A DNA stretch of 64,000 nt from Prosopocoilus inquinatus (lineage: Eukaryota > Arthropoda > Insecta > Coleoptera > Lucanidae). How positions within the stretch are numbered: the stretch's first letter is position 1; each line of letters begins with the position of its first letter. The notes beneath the pieces are model-generated. The model worked only from the letters and a program-made list of their open reading frames with translations, was not told the DNA's origin and did no database searches. The stretch is taken from contig JAYKNF010000016.1 in the NCBI GenBank assembly GCA_036172665.1, positions 1,488,001 through 1,552,000 on the forward strand, read 5' to 3'. Below, one piece after another: positions 1 to 13,260 of this stretch. The translations under genes were made by a program, and so were the position numbers.

Positions 1-149
1 GACGTTACGATGGACTCCAGTAATTCTGATGTGAGATACGATATTTTCGGACGCAGCAGAAGCTGGAAATAGTTTTGAACGAAACAACACGTATTAGCGT
101 TGTTCCTGTGTTGTATCTAATCGATCCTTACTTATCTATCATATTATTT
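1..149 (+). repeat. Reference monomer of the satellite (phase GACGTTACG)
   Basis: This is the first full monomer and serves as coordinate reference. Landmarks by position are GACGTTACGATGG at 1-13, CTGATGTGAG at 26-35, CGGACGCAGCAG at 48-59, an AluI site AGCT at 61-64, GGAAATAG at 65-72, CACGTATTAGCG at 88-99, a ClaI site ATCGAT at 120-125, and the CTTATCTATC segment at 131-140. My consensus has about 59 G+C in 149 bp and nine CpG. Recurrent variable sites are the trinucleotide at 25-27 (CTC/TTT/TCC), TAC or CAC at 37-39, TTC/TTT near 44-47, CTGG or CTAG at 63-66, AAT or AAC at 83-85, ATG or TTG near 111-113, and the 141-145 stretch. Because 149 is not a multiple of 3, reading frame shifts at every unit and stops such as the TAG of GGAAATAG recur, so no long ORF can form. 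Confidence 0.95.
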
Positions 150-610
150 GACGTTACGATGGACTCCAGTAACTTTGATGTGATATACGAAGTTCTCGGA
201 CGCAGCAGAAGCTGGAAATAGTTTTGAACGAAATAACACGTATTAGCGTTGTTCCTGTGATGCATCTAATCGATCCTTACTTATCTATCCTGTTATTTGA
301 CGTTACGATGGACTCCAGTAACTCTGATGTGAGATACGAAGTTTTCGGACGCAGCAGAAGCTGGAAAAAGTTTTGAACGAAACAACACCTATTAGCGTTG
401 TTCCTGTGATGTATCTAATCGATCCTTGCTTATCTATCATATTATTTGACGTTACGATGGACTCCAGTAACTTTGATTTGAAGTACGAAGTTCTCGGACG
501 CAGCAGAAGCTGGAAATAGTTTTGAACGAAACAACACCTATTAGCGTTGTTCCTGTGATGTATCTAATCGATCCTTACTTATCTATCCTGTTATTTGACG
601 TTACGATGGA

Positions 611-1504
611 CTCTAGTAACTCCGATGTGAGATACGAAGTTTTCGGACGCAGCAGAAGCTGGAAATAGTTTTGAACGAAATAACGCGTATTAGCGTTGTT
701 TCTGTGATGTATCTAATCGATCCTTACATATCTATCCTATTATTTGACGTTACGATGGACTCCAGTAACTCTGATGTGAGACACGAAGTTTTCGGACGCA
801 GCAGAAGCTAGAAATAGTTTTGAACGAAATAACACGTATTAGCGTTGTTCCTGTGATGTATCTAATCGATCCTTACTTATCTATCATGTTATTTGACGTT
901 ACGATGGACTCCAATAACTTTGATGTGAGATACGAAGCTCTCGGACGCAGCAGAAGCTGGAAATAGTTTTGAACGAAATAACACGTATTAGCGTTGTTCC
1001 TGTGATGTATCTAATCGATCCTTACTTATCTATCCTGTTATTTGACGTTACGATGGACTCTAGTAACTCCGATGTGAGATACGAAGTTTTCGGACGCAGC
1101 AGAAGCTGGAAATAGTTTTGAACGAAATAACGCGTATTAGCGTTGTTTCTGTGATGTATCTAATCGATCCTTACATATCTATCCTATTATTTGACGTTAC
1201 GATGGACTCCAGTAACTCTGATGTGAGACACGAAGTTTTCGGACGCAGCAGAAGCTAGAAATAGTTTTGAACGAAATAACACGTATTAGCGTTGTTCCTG
1301 TGATGTATCTAATCGATCCTTACTTATCTATCATGTTATTTGACGTTACGATGGACTCCAGTAACTCTGATGTGAGATACGAAGTTCTCGGTCGCAGCAG
1401 AAGCTGGAAATAGTTTTGAACGAAATAACACGTATTAGCGTTGTTCCTGTGATGTATCTAATCGATCCTTAGATATCTATCTTGTTATTTGACGTTACGA
1501 TGGA
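611..1504 (+). repeat. Local 3-monomer echo inside copy 1
   Basis: The variant series CTCTAG at 611, then CGCGTATT, TTTCTGTG and ACATATCTATCCTATT in the next monomer, then GAGACAC with CTAGAA, recurs from 1,058, which is 447 bp or three monomers downstream. The same pair of echoes appears in copy 2 near 15,507 and 15,954, so the local duplication predates the 100-mer amplification. The outer edges are approximate. Confidence 0.75.
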
Positions 1505-1785
1505 CTCCAGAAACTCTGATGTGAGACACGAAGTTTTCGGACGCAGCAGAAGCTAGAAATAGTTTTGAACGAAATAACACGTATTAGCGTTGTTCCTGTG
1601 ATGTATCTAATCGATCCTTACTTATCTATCTTGTTATTTGACGTTACGATGGACTCCAGTAACTCTGATGTGAGATACGAAGTTCTCGGGCGCAGCAGAA
1701 GCTGGAAATAGTTTTGAACGAAATAACACGTATTAGCGTTGTTCCTGTGATGTATCTAATCGATCCTTAGATATCTATCCTGTTA

Positions 1786-4523
1786 TTTGACGTTACGATG
1801 GACTCCAGAAACTCTGATGTGAGACACGAAGTTTTCGGACGCAGCAGAAGCTAGAAATAGTTTTGAACGAAATAACACGTATTAGCGTTGTTCCTGTGAT
1901 GTATCTAATCGATCCTTACTTATCTATCATGTTATTTGACGTTACGATGGACTCCAGTATCTCTGATGTGAGATACGAAGTTCTCGGACGCAGCAGAAGC
2001 TGGAAATAGTTTTGAACGAAATAACACGTGTTAGCGTTGTTCCTGTGATGTATCTAATCGACCCTTACTTATCCATCTTGTTATTTGACGTTACGATGGA
2101 CTCCAGTAACTCCGATATGAGATACGAAATTCTCGGACGCAGCAGAAGCTGGAAATAGTTTAGAACGAAATAACACGTATTAGCGTTGTTCCTGTGTTGT
2201 ATCTAATCGATCCTTACTTATCTGTCATATTATTTGACGTTACGATGGACTCCAGTAACTTTGATTTGAAGTACGAAGTTCTCGGACGCAGCAGAAGCTG
2301 GAAATTTTTGAACGAAATAACACGTATTAGCGTTGTTCCTGTGATGTATCTAATCGATCCTTACATATCTATCCTATTATTTGACGTTACGATGGACTCC
2401 AATAACTTTGATGTGAGATACGAAGCTCTCGGACGCAGCAGAAGCTGGAAATAGTTTTGAACGAAATAACACGTATTAGCGTTGGTCCTGTGATGTATCT
2501 AATCGATCCTTACTTATCTATCCTGTTATTTGACGTTACGATGGACTCTAGTAACTCCGATGTGAGATACGAAGTTTTCGGACGCAGCAGAAGCTGGAAA
2601 TAGTTTTGAACGAAATAACGCGTATTAGCGTTGTTTCTGTGATGTATCTAATCGATCCTTACATATCTATCCTATTATTTGACGTTACGATGGACTCCAG
2701 TAACTCTGATGTGAGACACTAAGTTTTCGGACGCAGCAGAAGCTAGAAATAGTTTTGAACGAAATAACACGTATTAGCGTTGTTCCTGTGATGTATCTAA
2801 TCGACCCTTACATATCTATCACGTTATTTGACGTTACGATGGACTCCAGTAACTCTGATGTGAGATACGAAGTTCTCGGACGCAGCAGAAGCTGGAAATA
2901 GTTTTGAACGAAATAACACGTATTAGCGTTGTTCCTGTGATGTATATAATCGATCCTTAGATATCTATCTTGTTATTTGACGTTACGATGGACTCCAGAA
3001 ACTCTGATGTGAGACACGAAGTTTTCGGACGCAGCAGAAGCTAGAAATAGTTTTGAACGAAATAACACGTATTAGCGTTGTTCCTGTGATGTATCTAATC
3101 GATCCTTACTTATCTATCATGTTATTTGACGTTACGATGGACTCCAGTAACTCTGATGTGAGATACGAAGTTTTCGGACGCAGCAGAAGCTGGAAATAGT
3201 TTTGAACGAAACAACACCTATTAGCGTTGTTCCTGTGATGTATCTAATCGATCCTTACTTATCTATCATGTTATTTGACGATAAGATGGACTCCAGTAAT
3301 TCTGATGTGAGATACGAAGTTCTCGGACGCAGCAGAAGCTTTAAATAGTTTAGAACGAAGTAACACGTATTAGCGTTGTTCCTGTGTTGTATCTAATCGA
3401 TCCTTACTTATCTATCATATTATTTGACGTTACGATGGACTCCAGTAACTTTGATTTGAAGTACGAAGAACTCGGATGCAGCAGAAGCTGGAAATAGTTT
3501 CGAACGAAACAACACGTATTAGCGTCGTTCCTGTGATGTATCTAATCGATCTTTACTTATCTATCCTGTTATTTGACGTGACGATAGACTCCAGTAACTC
3601 TGATGTGAGATGCGAAGTTTTCGGACGCAGCAGAAGCTAGAAATAGTTTTGAACGAAACAACACGTATTAGCGTTGTTCCTGTGATGTATCTAATCGATC
3701 CTTACTTATCTATCTTGTTATTTGACGTTACGATGTACTCCAGTAATTCAGATGTGAGACACGAAGTTTTCGGACGCAGCAGAAGCTAGAAATAGTTTTG
3801 AACGAAACAACACGTATTAGCGTTGTTCCTGTGATGTATCTAATCGATCCTTACTTATCTATCATGTTATTTGACGTTACGATGGACTCCAGTAACTCTG
3901 ATGTGAGATACGAAGTTCTCGGGCGCAGCAGAAGCTGGAAATAGTTTTGAACGAAATAACACGTATTAGCGTTGTTCCTGTGATGTATCTAATCGATCCT
4001 TAGATATCTATCCTGTTATTTGACGTTACGATGGACTCCAGAAACTCTGATGTGAGACACGAAGTTTTCGGACGCAGCAGAAGCTAGAAATAGTTTTGAA
4101 CGAAATAACACGTATTAGCGTTGTTCCTGTGATGTATCTAATCGATCCTTACTTATCTATCATGTTATTTGACGTTACGATGGACTCCAGTATCTCTGAT
4201 GTGAGATACGAAGTTCTCGGACGCAGCAGAAGCTGGAAATAGTTTTGAACGAAATAACACGTGTTAGCGTTGTTCCTGTGATGTATCTAATCGACCCTTA
4301 CTTATCCATCTTGTTATTTGACGTTACGATGGACTCCAGTAACTCCGATATGAGATACGAAATTCTCGGACGCAGCAGAAGCTGGAAATAGTTTAGAACG
4401 AAATAACACGTATTAGCGTTGTTCCTGTGTTGTATCTAATCGATCCTTATTTATCTGTCATATTATTTGACGTTACGATGGACTCCAGTAACTTTGATTT
4501 GAAGTACGAAGTTCTCGGACGCA
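1786..4523 (+). repeat. 15-monomer echo carrying the AG-deletion monomers
   Basis: The monomers leading to the two AG deletions repeat with a spacing of 2,233 bp, which is 15 monomers minus the 2-bp deletion. Shared markers are CTTATCCATC (2,068 and 4,301 regions), CCGATATGAG, the TTTAG junction and TTATCTGTCATA. The pair is present in both 100-mer copies, so a 15-mer duplication is nested inside the 100-mer. Edges are approximate. Confidence 0.75.
2301..2310 (+). other. 2-bp deletion removing the recurrent TAG (HOR marker)
   Basis: GGAAATAGTTTTG reads GGAAATTTTTG here, two bases short. The monomer is 147 bp and the TAG stop shared by most monomers is lost, which opens an accidental 86-codon frame over two monomers. 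The same lesion occurs near 4,537, 17,201 and 19,433. The four deletions account for all 8 bp missing from the first 40,073 bp. Confidence 0.9.
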
Positions 4524-7148
4524 GCAGAAGCTGGAAATTTTTGAACGAAATAACACGTATTAGCGTTGTTCCTGTGATGTATCTAATCGATCCTTACTTA
4601 TCTATCTTGTTATTTGACGTTACGATGGACTCCAGTAACTCTGATGTGAGATACGAAGTTCTCGGACGCAGCAGAAGCTGGAAATAGTTTTGAACGAAAT
4701 AACACGTATTAGCGTTGTTCCTGTGATGTTTCTAACCGATCCTTACTTATCTATCCTGTTATTTGACGTTACGATGGACTCCAGTAATTCTGATGTGAGA
4801 TACGATATTTTCGGACGCAGCAGAAGCTGGAAATAGTTTTGAACGAAACAACACGTATTAGCGTAGTTCCTGTGTTGTATCTAATCGATCCTTACGTATC
4901 TATCATATTATTTGACGTTACGATGGACTCCAGTAACTTTGATATGATATACGAAGTTCTCGGACGCAGCAGAAGCTGGAAATAGTTTTGAACGAAATAA
5001 CACGTATTAGCGTTGTTCCTGTGATGCATCTAATCGATCCTTACTTATCTATCCTGTTATTTAACGTTACGATGGACTCCAGTAACTCTGATGTGAGACA
5101 CGAAGTTTTCGGACGCAGCAGAAGCTAGAAATAGTTTTGAACGAAATAACACGTATTAGCGTTGTTCCTGTGATGTATCTAATCGATCCTTACTTATCTA
5201 TCATGTTATTTGACGTTACGATGGACTCCAGTAACTCTGATGTGAGATACGAAGTTTTCGGACGCAGCAGAAGCTGGAAATAGTTTTGAACGAAACAACA
5301 CCTATTAGCGTTGTTCCTGTGATGTATCTAATCGATCCTTGCTTATCTATCATATTATTTGACGTTACGATGGACTCCAGTAACTTTGATTTGAAGTACG
5401 AAGTTCTCGGACGCAGCAGAAGCTGGAAATAGTTTTGAACGAAATAACACGTATTAGCGTTGTTCCTGTGATGTATCTAATCGATCCTTACTTATCTATC
5501 ATGTTATTTGATGTTACGATGGACTTCAGTAACTCTGATGTGAGATACGAAGTTTTCGGACGCAGCAGAAGCTGGAAATAGTTTTGAACGAAACAACACC
5601 TATTAGCGTTGTTCCTGTGATGTATCTAATCGATCCTTGCTTATCTATCTTGTTATTTGACGTTACGATGGACTCCAGTAACTTTGATTTGAGATATGAA
5701 GTTCTCGGACGCAGCAGAAGCTGGAAATAATTTCGAACGAAACAACACGTATTAGCGTCGTTCCTGTGATGTATCTAATCGATCTTTACTTATCTATCCT
5801 GTTATTTGACGTGACGATAGACTCCAGTAACTCTGATGTGAGATGCGAAGTTTTCGGACGCAGCAGAAGCTAGAAATAGTTTTGAACGAAACAACACCTA
5901 TTAGCGTTGTTCCTGTGATGTATCTAATCGATCCTTACTTATCTATCTTGTTATTTGACGTTACGATGGACTCCAGTAATTCAGATGTGAGACACGAAGT
6001 TTTCGGACGCAGCAGAAGCTAGAAATAGTTTTGAACGAAATAACACGTATTAGCGTTGTTCCTGTGATGTATCTAATCGATCCTTACTTATCTATCATGT
6101 TATTTGACGTTACGATGGACTCCAGAAACTCCGATGTGAGATACGAAATTCTCGGACGCAGCAGAAGCTGGAAATAGTTTAGAACGAAATAACACGTATT
6201 AGCGTTGTTCCTGTGATGTATCTAATCGATCCTTACTTATCTATCTTGTTATTTGACGTTACGATGGACTCCAGTAACTCTGATGTGAGATACGAAGTTT
6301 TCGGACGCAGCAGAAGCTAGAAATAGTTTTGAACGAAATAACACATATTAGCGTTGTTCCTGTGATGTATCTAATCGATCCTTACTTATCTATCTTGTTA
6401 TTTGACTTTACGATGGACTCCAGTAACTTTGATGTGAGATACGAAATTCTCGGACGCAGCAGAAGCTGGAAATAGTTTTGAACGAAACAACACGTATTAG
6501 CGTCGTTCCTGTGATGTATCTAATCGATCTTTACTTATCTATCCTGTTATTTGACATTACGATAGACTCCAGTAACTCTGATGTGAGATACGAAGTTTTC
6601 GGACGCAGCAGAAGCTAGAAATAGTTTTGAACGAAATAACACGTATTAGCTTTGTTCCTGTGATTTATCTAATCGATCCTTACTTACCTATCTTGTTAAT
6701 TGACGTTACGATGGACTCCAGTAACTCTGATGTGAGATACGAAGTTTTCGGACGCAGCAGAAGCTGGAAATAGTTTTGAACGAAACAACACGTATTAGCG
6801 TTGTTCCCGTGATGTATCTAATCGATCCTTACTTATCTATCTTGTTATTTGACGTTACGATGGACTCCAGTAACTCGGATGTGAGATACGAAGTTCTCGG
6901 ACGCAGCAGAAGCTGGAAATAGTTTTGAACGAAATAACACGTATTATCGTTGTTCCTGTGATGTATCTAATCGATCCCTACTTATCTATCTTGTTATTTG
7001 ACGTTACGATGGACTCCAGTATCTCTGATGTGAGATACGAAGTTTTCGGACGCAGCAGAAGCTGGAAATAGTTTTGAACGTAATAACACGTGTTAGCGTT
7101 GTTCCTGTGATGTATCTAATCGACCCTTACTTATCTATCTTGTTATTG

Positions 7149-10100
7149 GACGTTACGATGGACTCCAGTAATTCTGATGTGAGATACGATATTTTCGGAC
7201 GGAGCAGAAGCTGGAAATAGTTTTGAACGAAACAACACGTATTAGCGTTGTTCCTGTGTTGTATCTAATCGATCCTTACTTATCTATCATATTATTTGAC
7301 GTTACGATGGACTCCAGTAACTTTGATGTGATATACGAAGTTCTCGGACGCAGCAGAAGCTGGAAATAGTTTTGAACGAAATAACACGTATTAGCGTTGT
7401 TCCTGTGATGCATCTAATCGATCCTTACTTATCTATCCTGTTATTTGACGTTACGATGGACTCCAGTAACTCTGATGTGAGATACGAAGTTTTCGGACGC
7501 AGCAGAAGCTGGAAATAGTTTTGAACGAAACAACACCTATTAGCGTTGTTCCTGTGATGTATCTAATCGATCCTTGCTTATCTATCATATTATTTGACGT
7601 TACGATGGACTCCAGTAACTTTGATTTGAAGTACGAAGTTCTCGGACGCAGCAGAAGCTGGAAATAGTTTTGAACGAAACAACACCTATTAGCGTTGTTC
7701 CTGTGATGTATCTTATCGATCCTTGCTTATCTATCTTGTTATTTGACGTTACGATGGACTCCAGTAACTTTGATTTGAAGTACGAAGTTCTCGGACGCAG
7801 CAGAAGCTGGAAATAGTTTTGAACGTAATAACACGTGTTAGCGTTGTTCCTGTGATGTATCTAATCGACCCTTACTTATCTATCTTGTTATTGGACGTTA
7901 CGATGGACTCCAGTAACTCCGATGTGAGATACGAAGTTCTCGGACGCAGCAGAAGCTGGAAATAGTTTAGAACGAAATAACACGTATTAGCGTTGTTCCT
8001 GTGTTGTATCTAATCGATCCTTACTTATCTATCATATTATTTGACGTTACGATGGACTCCAGTAACTTTGATTTGATGTACGAAGTTCTCGGACGCAGCA
8101 GAAGCTGGAAATAGTTTTGAACGAAATAACACGTATTAGCGTTGTTCCCGTGATGTATCTAATCGATCCTTACTTACCTATCTTGTTATTTGACGTTACG
8201 ATGGACTCCAGTAACTTTGATGTGAGATACGAAGTTCTTGGACGCAGCAGGAGCTGTAAATAGTTTTGAACTAAATAACACGTATTAGCGTTGTTCCTGT
8301 GATGTATCTAATCGATCCTTACTTATCTATCTTGTTATTTGACGTTACGATGGACTCCAGTAACTCTGATGTGAGATACGATGTTTTCGGACGCAGCAGA
8401 AGCTGGAAATAGTATTGAACGAAACAACACGTATTAGCGTTGTTCCTGTGTTGTATCTAATCGATCCTTACTTATCTATCACATTATTTGACGTTACGAT
8501 GGACTCCAATAACTTTGATGTGAGATACGAAGCTCTCGGACGCAGCAGAAGCTGGAAATAGTTTTGAACGAAATAACACGTATTAGCGTTGTTCCTGTGA
8601 TGTATCTAATCGATCCTTACTTATCTATCCTGTTATTTGACGTTACGATGGACTCTAGTAACTCCGATGTGAGATACGAAGTTTTCGGACGCAGCAGAAG
8701 CTGGAAATAGTTTTGAACGAAATAACGCGTATTAGCGTTGTTTCTGTGATGTATCTAATCGATCCTTACATATCTATCCTATTATCTGACGTTACGATGG
8801 ACTCCAGTAACTCTGATGTGAGACACGAAGTTTTCGGACGCAGCAGAAGCTAGAAATAGTTTTGAACGAAATAACACGTATTAGCGTTGTTCCTGTGATG
8901 TATCTAATCGATCCTTACTTATCTATCATGTTATTTGACGTTACGATGGACTCCAGTAACTCTGATGTGAGATACGAAGTTCTCGGACGCAGCAGAAGCT
9001 GGAAATAGTTTTGAACGAAATAACACGTATTAGCGTTGTTCCTGTGATGTATCTAATCGATCCTTACTTATCTATCATGTTATTTGAAGTTACGATGGAC
9101 TTCAGTAACTCTGATGTGAGATACGAAGTTTTCGGACGCAGCAGAAGCTGGAAATAGTTTTGAACGAAACAACACCTATTAGCGTTGTTCCTGTGATGTA
9201 TCTAATCGATCCTTGCTTATCTATCTTGTTATTTGACGTTACGATGGACTCCAGTAACTTTGATTTGAGATATGAAGTTCTCGGACGCAGCAGAAGCTGG
9301 AAATAATTTCGAACGAAACAACACGTATTAGCGTCGTTCCTGTGATGTATCTAATCGATCTTTACTTATCTATCCTGTTATTTGACGTGACGATAGACTC
9401 CAGTAACTCTGATGTGAGATGCGAAGTTTTCGGACGCAGCAGAAGCTAGAAATAGTTTTGAACGAAACAACACGTATTAGCGTTGTTCCTGTGATGTATC
9501 TAATCGATCCTTACTTATCTATCTTGTTATTTGACGTTACGATGGACTCCAGTAATTCAGATGTGAGACACGAAGTTCTCGGACGCAGCAGAAGCTAGAA
9601 ATAGTTTTGAACGAAATAACACGTATTAGCGTTGTTCCTGTGATGTATCTAATCGATCCTTACTTATCTATCATGTTATTTGACGTTACGATGGACTCCA
9701 GAAACTCCGATGTGAGATACGAAATTCTCGGACGCAGCAGAAGCTGGAAATAGTTTAGAACGAAATAACACGTATTAGCGTTGTTCCTGTGATGTATCTA
9801 ATCGATCCTTACTTATCTATCTTGTTATTTGACGTTACGATGGACTCCAGTAACTCTGATGTGAGATACGAAGTTTTCGGACGCAGCAGAAGCTAGAAAT
9901 AGTTTTGAACGAAATAACACATATTAGCGTTGTTCCTGTGATGTATCTAATCGATCCTTACTTATCTATCTTGTTATTTGACTTTACGATGGACTCCAGT
10001 AACTTTGATGTGAGATACGAAATTCTCGGACGCAGCAGAAGCTGGAAATAGTTTTGAACGAAATAACACGTATTAGCGTTGTTCCTGTGATGTATCTAAT

Positions 10101-11022
10101 CGATCCTTACTTATCTATCTTGTTATTTGACGTTACGATGGACTCCAGTAATTCAGATGTGAGACACGAAGTTTTCGGACGCAGCAGAAGCTAGAAATAG
10201 TTTTGAACGAAATAACACGTATTAGCGTTGTTCCTGTGATGTATCTAATCGATCCTTACTTATCTATCATGTTATTTGACGTTACGATGGACTCCAGAAA
10301 CTCCGATGTGAGATACGAAATTCTCGGACGCAGCAGAAGCTGGAAATAGTTTAGAACGAAATAACACGTATTAGCGTCGTTCCTGTGATGTATCTAATCG
10401 ATCTTTACTTATCTATCCTGTTATTTGACATTACGATAGACTCCAGTAACTCTGATGTGAGATACGAAGTTTTCGGACGCAGCAGAAGCTAGAAATAGTT
10501 TTGAACGAAATAACACGTATTAGCTTTGTTCCTGTGATTTATCTAATCGATCCTTACTTACCTATCTTGTTAATTGACGTTACGATGGACTCCAGTAACT
10601 CTGATGTGAGATACGAAGTTTTCGGACGCAGCAGAAGCTGGAAATAGTTTTGAACGAAACAACACGTATTAGCGTTGTTCCCGTGATGTATCTAATCGAT
10701 CCTTACTTATCTATCTTGTTATTTGACGTTACGATGGACTCCAGTAACTCGGATGTGAGATACGAAGTTCTCGGACGCAGCAGAAGCTGGAAATAGTTTT
10801 GAACGAAATAACACGTATTAGCGTTGTTCCTGTGATGTATCTAATCGATCCCTACTTATCTATCTTGTTATTTGACGTTACGATGGACTCCAGTATCTCT
10901 GATGTGAGATACGAAGTTTTCGGACGCAGCAGAAGCTGGAAATAGTTTTGAACGTAATAACACGTGTTAGCGTTGTTCCTGTGATGTATCTAATCGACCC
11001 TTACTTATCTATCTTGTTGTTG
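7149..11022 (+). repeat. 26-monomer unit (copy 1 version)
   Basis: The unit begins with the monomer carrying C-to-G at 7,202 (CGGAGC instead of CGCAGC) and ends with the TTGTTGTTGG monomer whose partner, in later units, immediately precedes the same CGGAGC monomer. It equals 22,045-25,918 in copy 2. Here the following monomer is a different type (GGACACT...), so the usual order was broken by exchange at about 11,038. Confidence 0.8.
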
Positions 11023-11919
11023 GACGTTACGATGGACACTAGTAACTCCGATGTGAGATACGAAGTTTTCGGACGCAGCAGAAGCTGGAAATAGTTTAGA
11101 ACGAAATAACACGTATTAGCGTTGTTCCTGTGATGTATCTAATCGATCCTTACTTATCTATCACATTATTTGACGTTACGATGGACTCCAATAACTTTGA
11201 TGTGAGATACGAAGCTCTCGGACGCAGCAGAAGCTGGAAATAGTTTTGAACGAAATAACACGTATTAGCGTTGTTCCTGTGATGTATCTAATCGATCCTT
11301 GCTTATCTATCTTGTTATTTGACGTTACGATGGACTCCAGTAACTTTAATTTGAGATACGAAGTTCTTGGACGCAGCAGGAGCTGTAAATAGTTTTGAAC
11401 TAAATAACACGTATTAGCGTTGTTCCTGTGATGTATCTAATCGATCCTTACTTATCTATCTTGTTATTTGACGTTACGATGGACTCCAGTAACTCTGATG
11501 TGAGATACGATGTTTTCGGACGCAGCAGAAGCTGGAAATAGTTTTGAACGAAACAAGACGTATTAGCGTTGTTCCTGTGTTGTATCTAATCGATCCTTAC
11601 TTATCTATCACATTATTTGACGTTACGATGGACTCCAATAACTTTGATGTGAGATACGAAGCTCTCGGACGCAGCAGAAGCTGGAAATAGTTTTGAACGA
11701 AATAACACGTATTAGCGTTGTTCCTGTGATGTATCTAATCGATCCTTACTTATCTATCCTGTTATTTGACGTTACGATGGACACTAGTAACTCCGATGTG
11801 AGATACGAAGTTTTCGGACGCAGCAGAAGCTGGAAATAGTTTTGAACGAAATAACGCGTATTAGCGTTGTTTCTGTGATGTATCTAATCGATCCTTACAT
11901 ATCTATCCTATTATTTGAC

Positions 11920-13260
11920 GTTACGATGGACTCCAGTAACTCTGATGTGAGACACGAAGTTTTCGGACGCAGCAGAAGCTAGAAATAGTTTTGAACGAAA
12001 TAACACGTATTAGCGTTGTTCCTGTGATGTATCTAATCGATCCTTACTTATCTATCATGTTATTTGACGTTACGATGGACTCCAGTAACTCTGATGTGAG
12101 ATACGAAGTTCTCGGACGCAGCAGAAGCTGGAAATAGTTTTGAACGAAATAACACGTATTAGCGTTGTTCCTGTGATGTATCTAATCGATCCTTAGATAT
12201 CTATCTTGTTATTTGACGTTACGATAGACTCCAGAAACTCTGATGTGAGACACGAAGTTTTCGGACGCAGCAGAAGCTAGAAATAGTTTTGAACGAAATA
12301 ACACGTATTAGCGTTGTTCCTGTGATGTATCTAATCGATCCTTACTTATCTATCATGTTATTTGACGTTACGATGGACTCCAGTATCTCTGATGTGAGAT
12401 ACGAAGTTCTCGGACGCAGCAGAAGCTGGAAATAGTTTTGAACGAAATAACACGTGTTAGCGTTGTTCCTGTAATGTATCTAATCGACCCTTACTTATCT
12501 ATCTTGTTATTTGACGTTACGATGGACTCCAGAAACTCCGATGTGAGATACGAAATTCTCGGACGCAGCAGAAGCTGGAAATAGTTTAGAACGAAATAAC
12601 ACGTATTAGCGTTGTTCCTGTGATGTATCTAATCGATCCTTATTTATCTATCTTGTTATTTGACGTTACGATGGACTCCAGTAACTCTGATGTGAGATAC
12701 GAAGTTTTCGGACGCAGCAGAAGCTAGAAATAGTTTTGAACGAAATAACACATATTAACGTTGTTCCTGTGATGTATCTAATCGATCCTTACTTATCTAT
12801 CTTGTTATTTGACTTTACGATGGACTCCAGTAACTTTGATATGAGATACGAAATTCTCGGACGCAGCAGAAGCTGGAAATAGTTTTGAACGAAACAACAC
12901 GTATTAGCGTCGTTCCTGTGATGTATCTAATCGATCTTTACTTATCTATCCTGTTATTTGACATTACGATAGACTCCAGTAACTCTGATGTGAGATACGA
13001 AGTTTTCGGACGCAGCAGAAGCTAGAAATAGTTTTGAACGAAATAACACGTATTAGCTTTGTTCCTGTGATTTATCTAATCGATCCTTACTTACCTATCT
13101 TGTTAATTGACGTTACGATGGACTCCAGTAACTCTGATGTGAGATACGAAGTTTTCGGACGCAGCAGAAGCTGGAAATAGTTTTGAACGAAACAACACGT
13201 ATTAGCGTTGTTCCCGTGATGTATCTAATCGATCCTTACTTATCTATCTTGTTATTTGAC
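11920..13260 (+). repeat. 9-monomer tandem duplication, copy A
   Basis: Nine monomers (1,341 bp) are followed immediately by a second copy. The copies share CCTGTAATG (12,471 and 13,812), CATATTAACG, GACATTACGATAG and TTAATTGACG. The sequence before copy A (ACATATCTATCCTATT) differs from that before copy B (ACTTATCTATCTTGTT), which sets the left edge near 11,920. Confidence 0.88.

Larger units (their letters stand above)
1..11037 (+). repeat. 100-mer higher-order repeat, copy 1 (74 monomers visible)
   Basis: This segment recurs at 14,897-25,933 with a constant offset of 14,896 bp, which is 100 monomers minus two 2-bp deletions. Shared private variants include the AG deletions near 2,305 and 4,537, TTTAACG near 5,062, C-to-G at 7,202, AGTATTG near 8,412 and TTGTTGTTGG near 11,015. 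Agreement stops between 11,037 and 11,038 (GGACACT against GGACTCC). A visible difference is A at 368 against T at 15,264; I did not count all mismatches. The left end lies outside the window, so the true segment may be longer. Long near-identity in a satellite usually means recent segmental amplification by unequal exchange; an assembly duplication is the alternative. Confidence 0.9.

Noticed and set aside
26..43. Hammerhead ribozyme-like core, CTGATG then GAAG, present in every monomer
   Set aside because: Some satellites encode hammerheads (core CUGAUGA, stem, GAAA). Here the base after CTGATG is T instead of A in almost all monomers, the second box is GAAG, and I could not find a stem III followed by a cleavage triplet. 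The few CTGATGA monomers (for example 52,520) lose the GTG/CAC stem. A covariance-model search of a dimer would settle it.
30..60. CENP-B box-like motif around the TTCG and CGG segments
   Set aside because: Neither strand has TTCG followed at the required spacing by A and CGGG; only isolated TTCG and CGG are present.
2194..2454. 86-codon ORF, repeated at 17,090-17,350, with near copies at 4,427-4,687 and 19,323-19,583
   Set aside because: It spans two satellite monomers and stays open only because a 2-bp deletion removes the TAG of GGAAATAG and shifts frame. It starts at TTG within the repeat, has no promoter or family resemblance, and its internal protein repeat is the DNA monomer translated. 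Four copies exist because of the nested 15-mer and 100-mer duplications.
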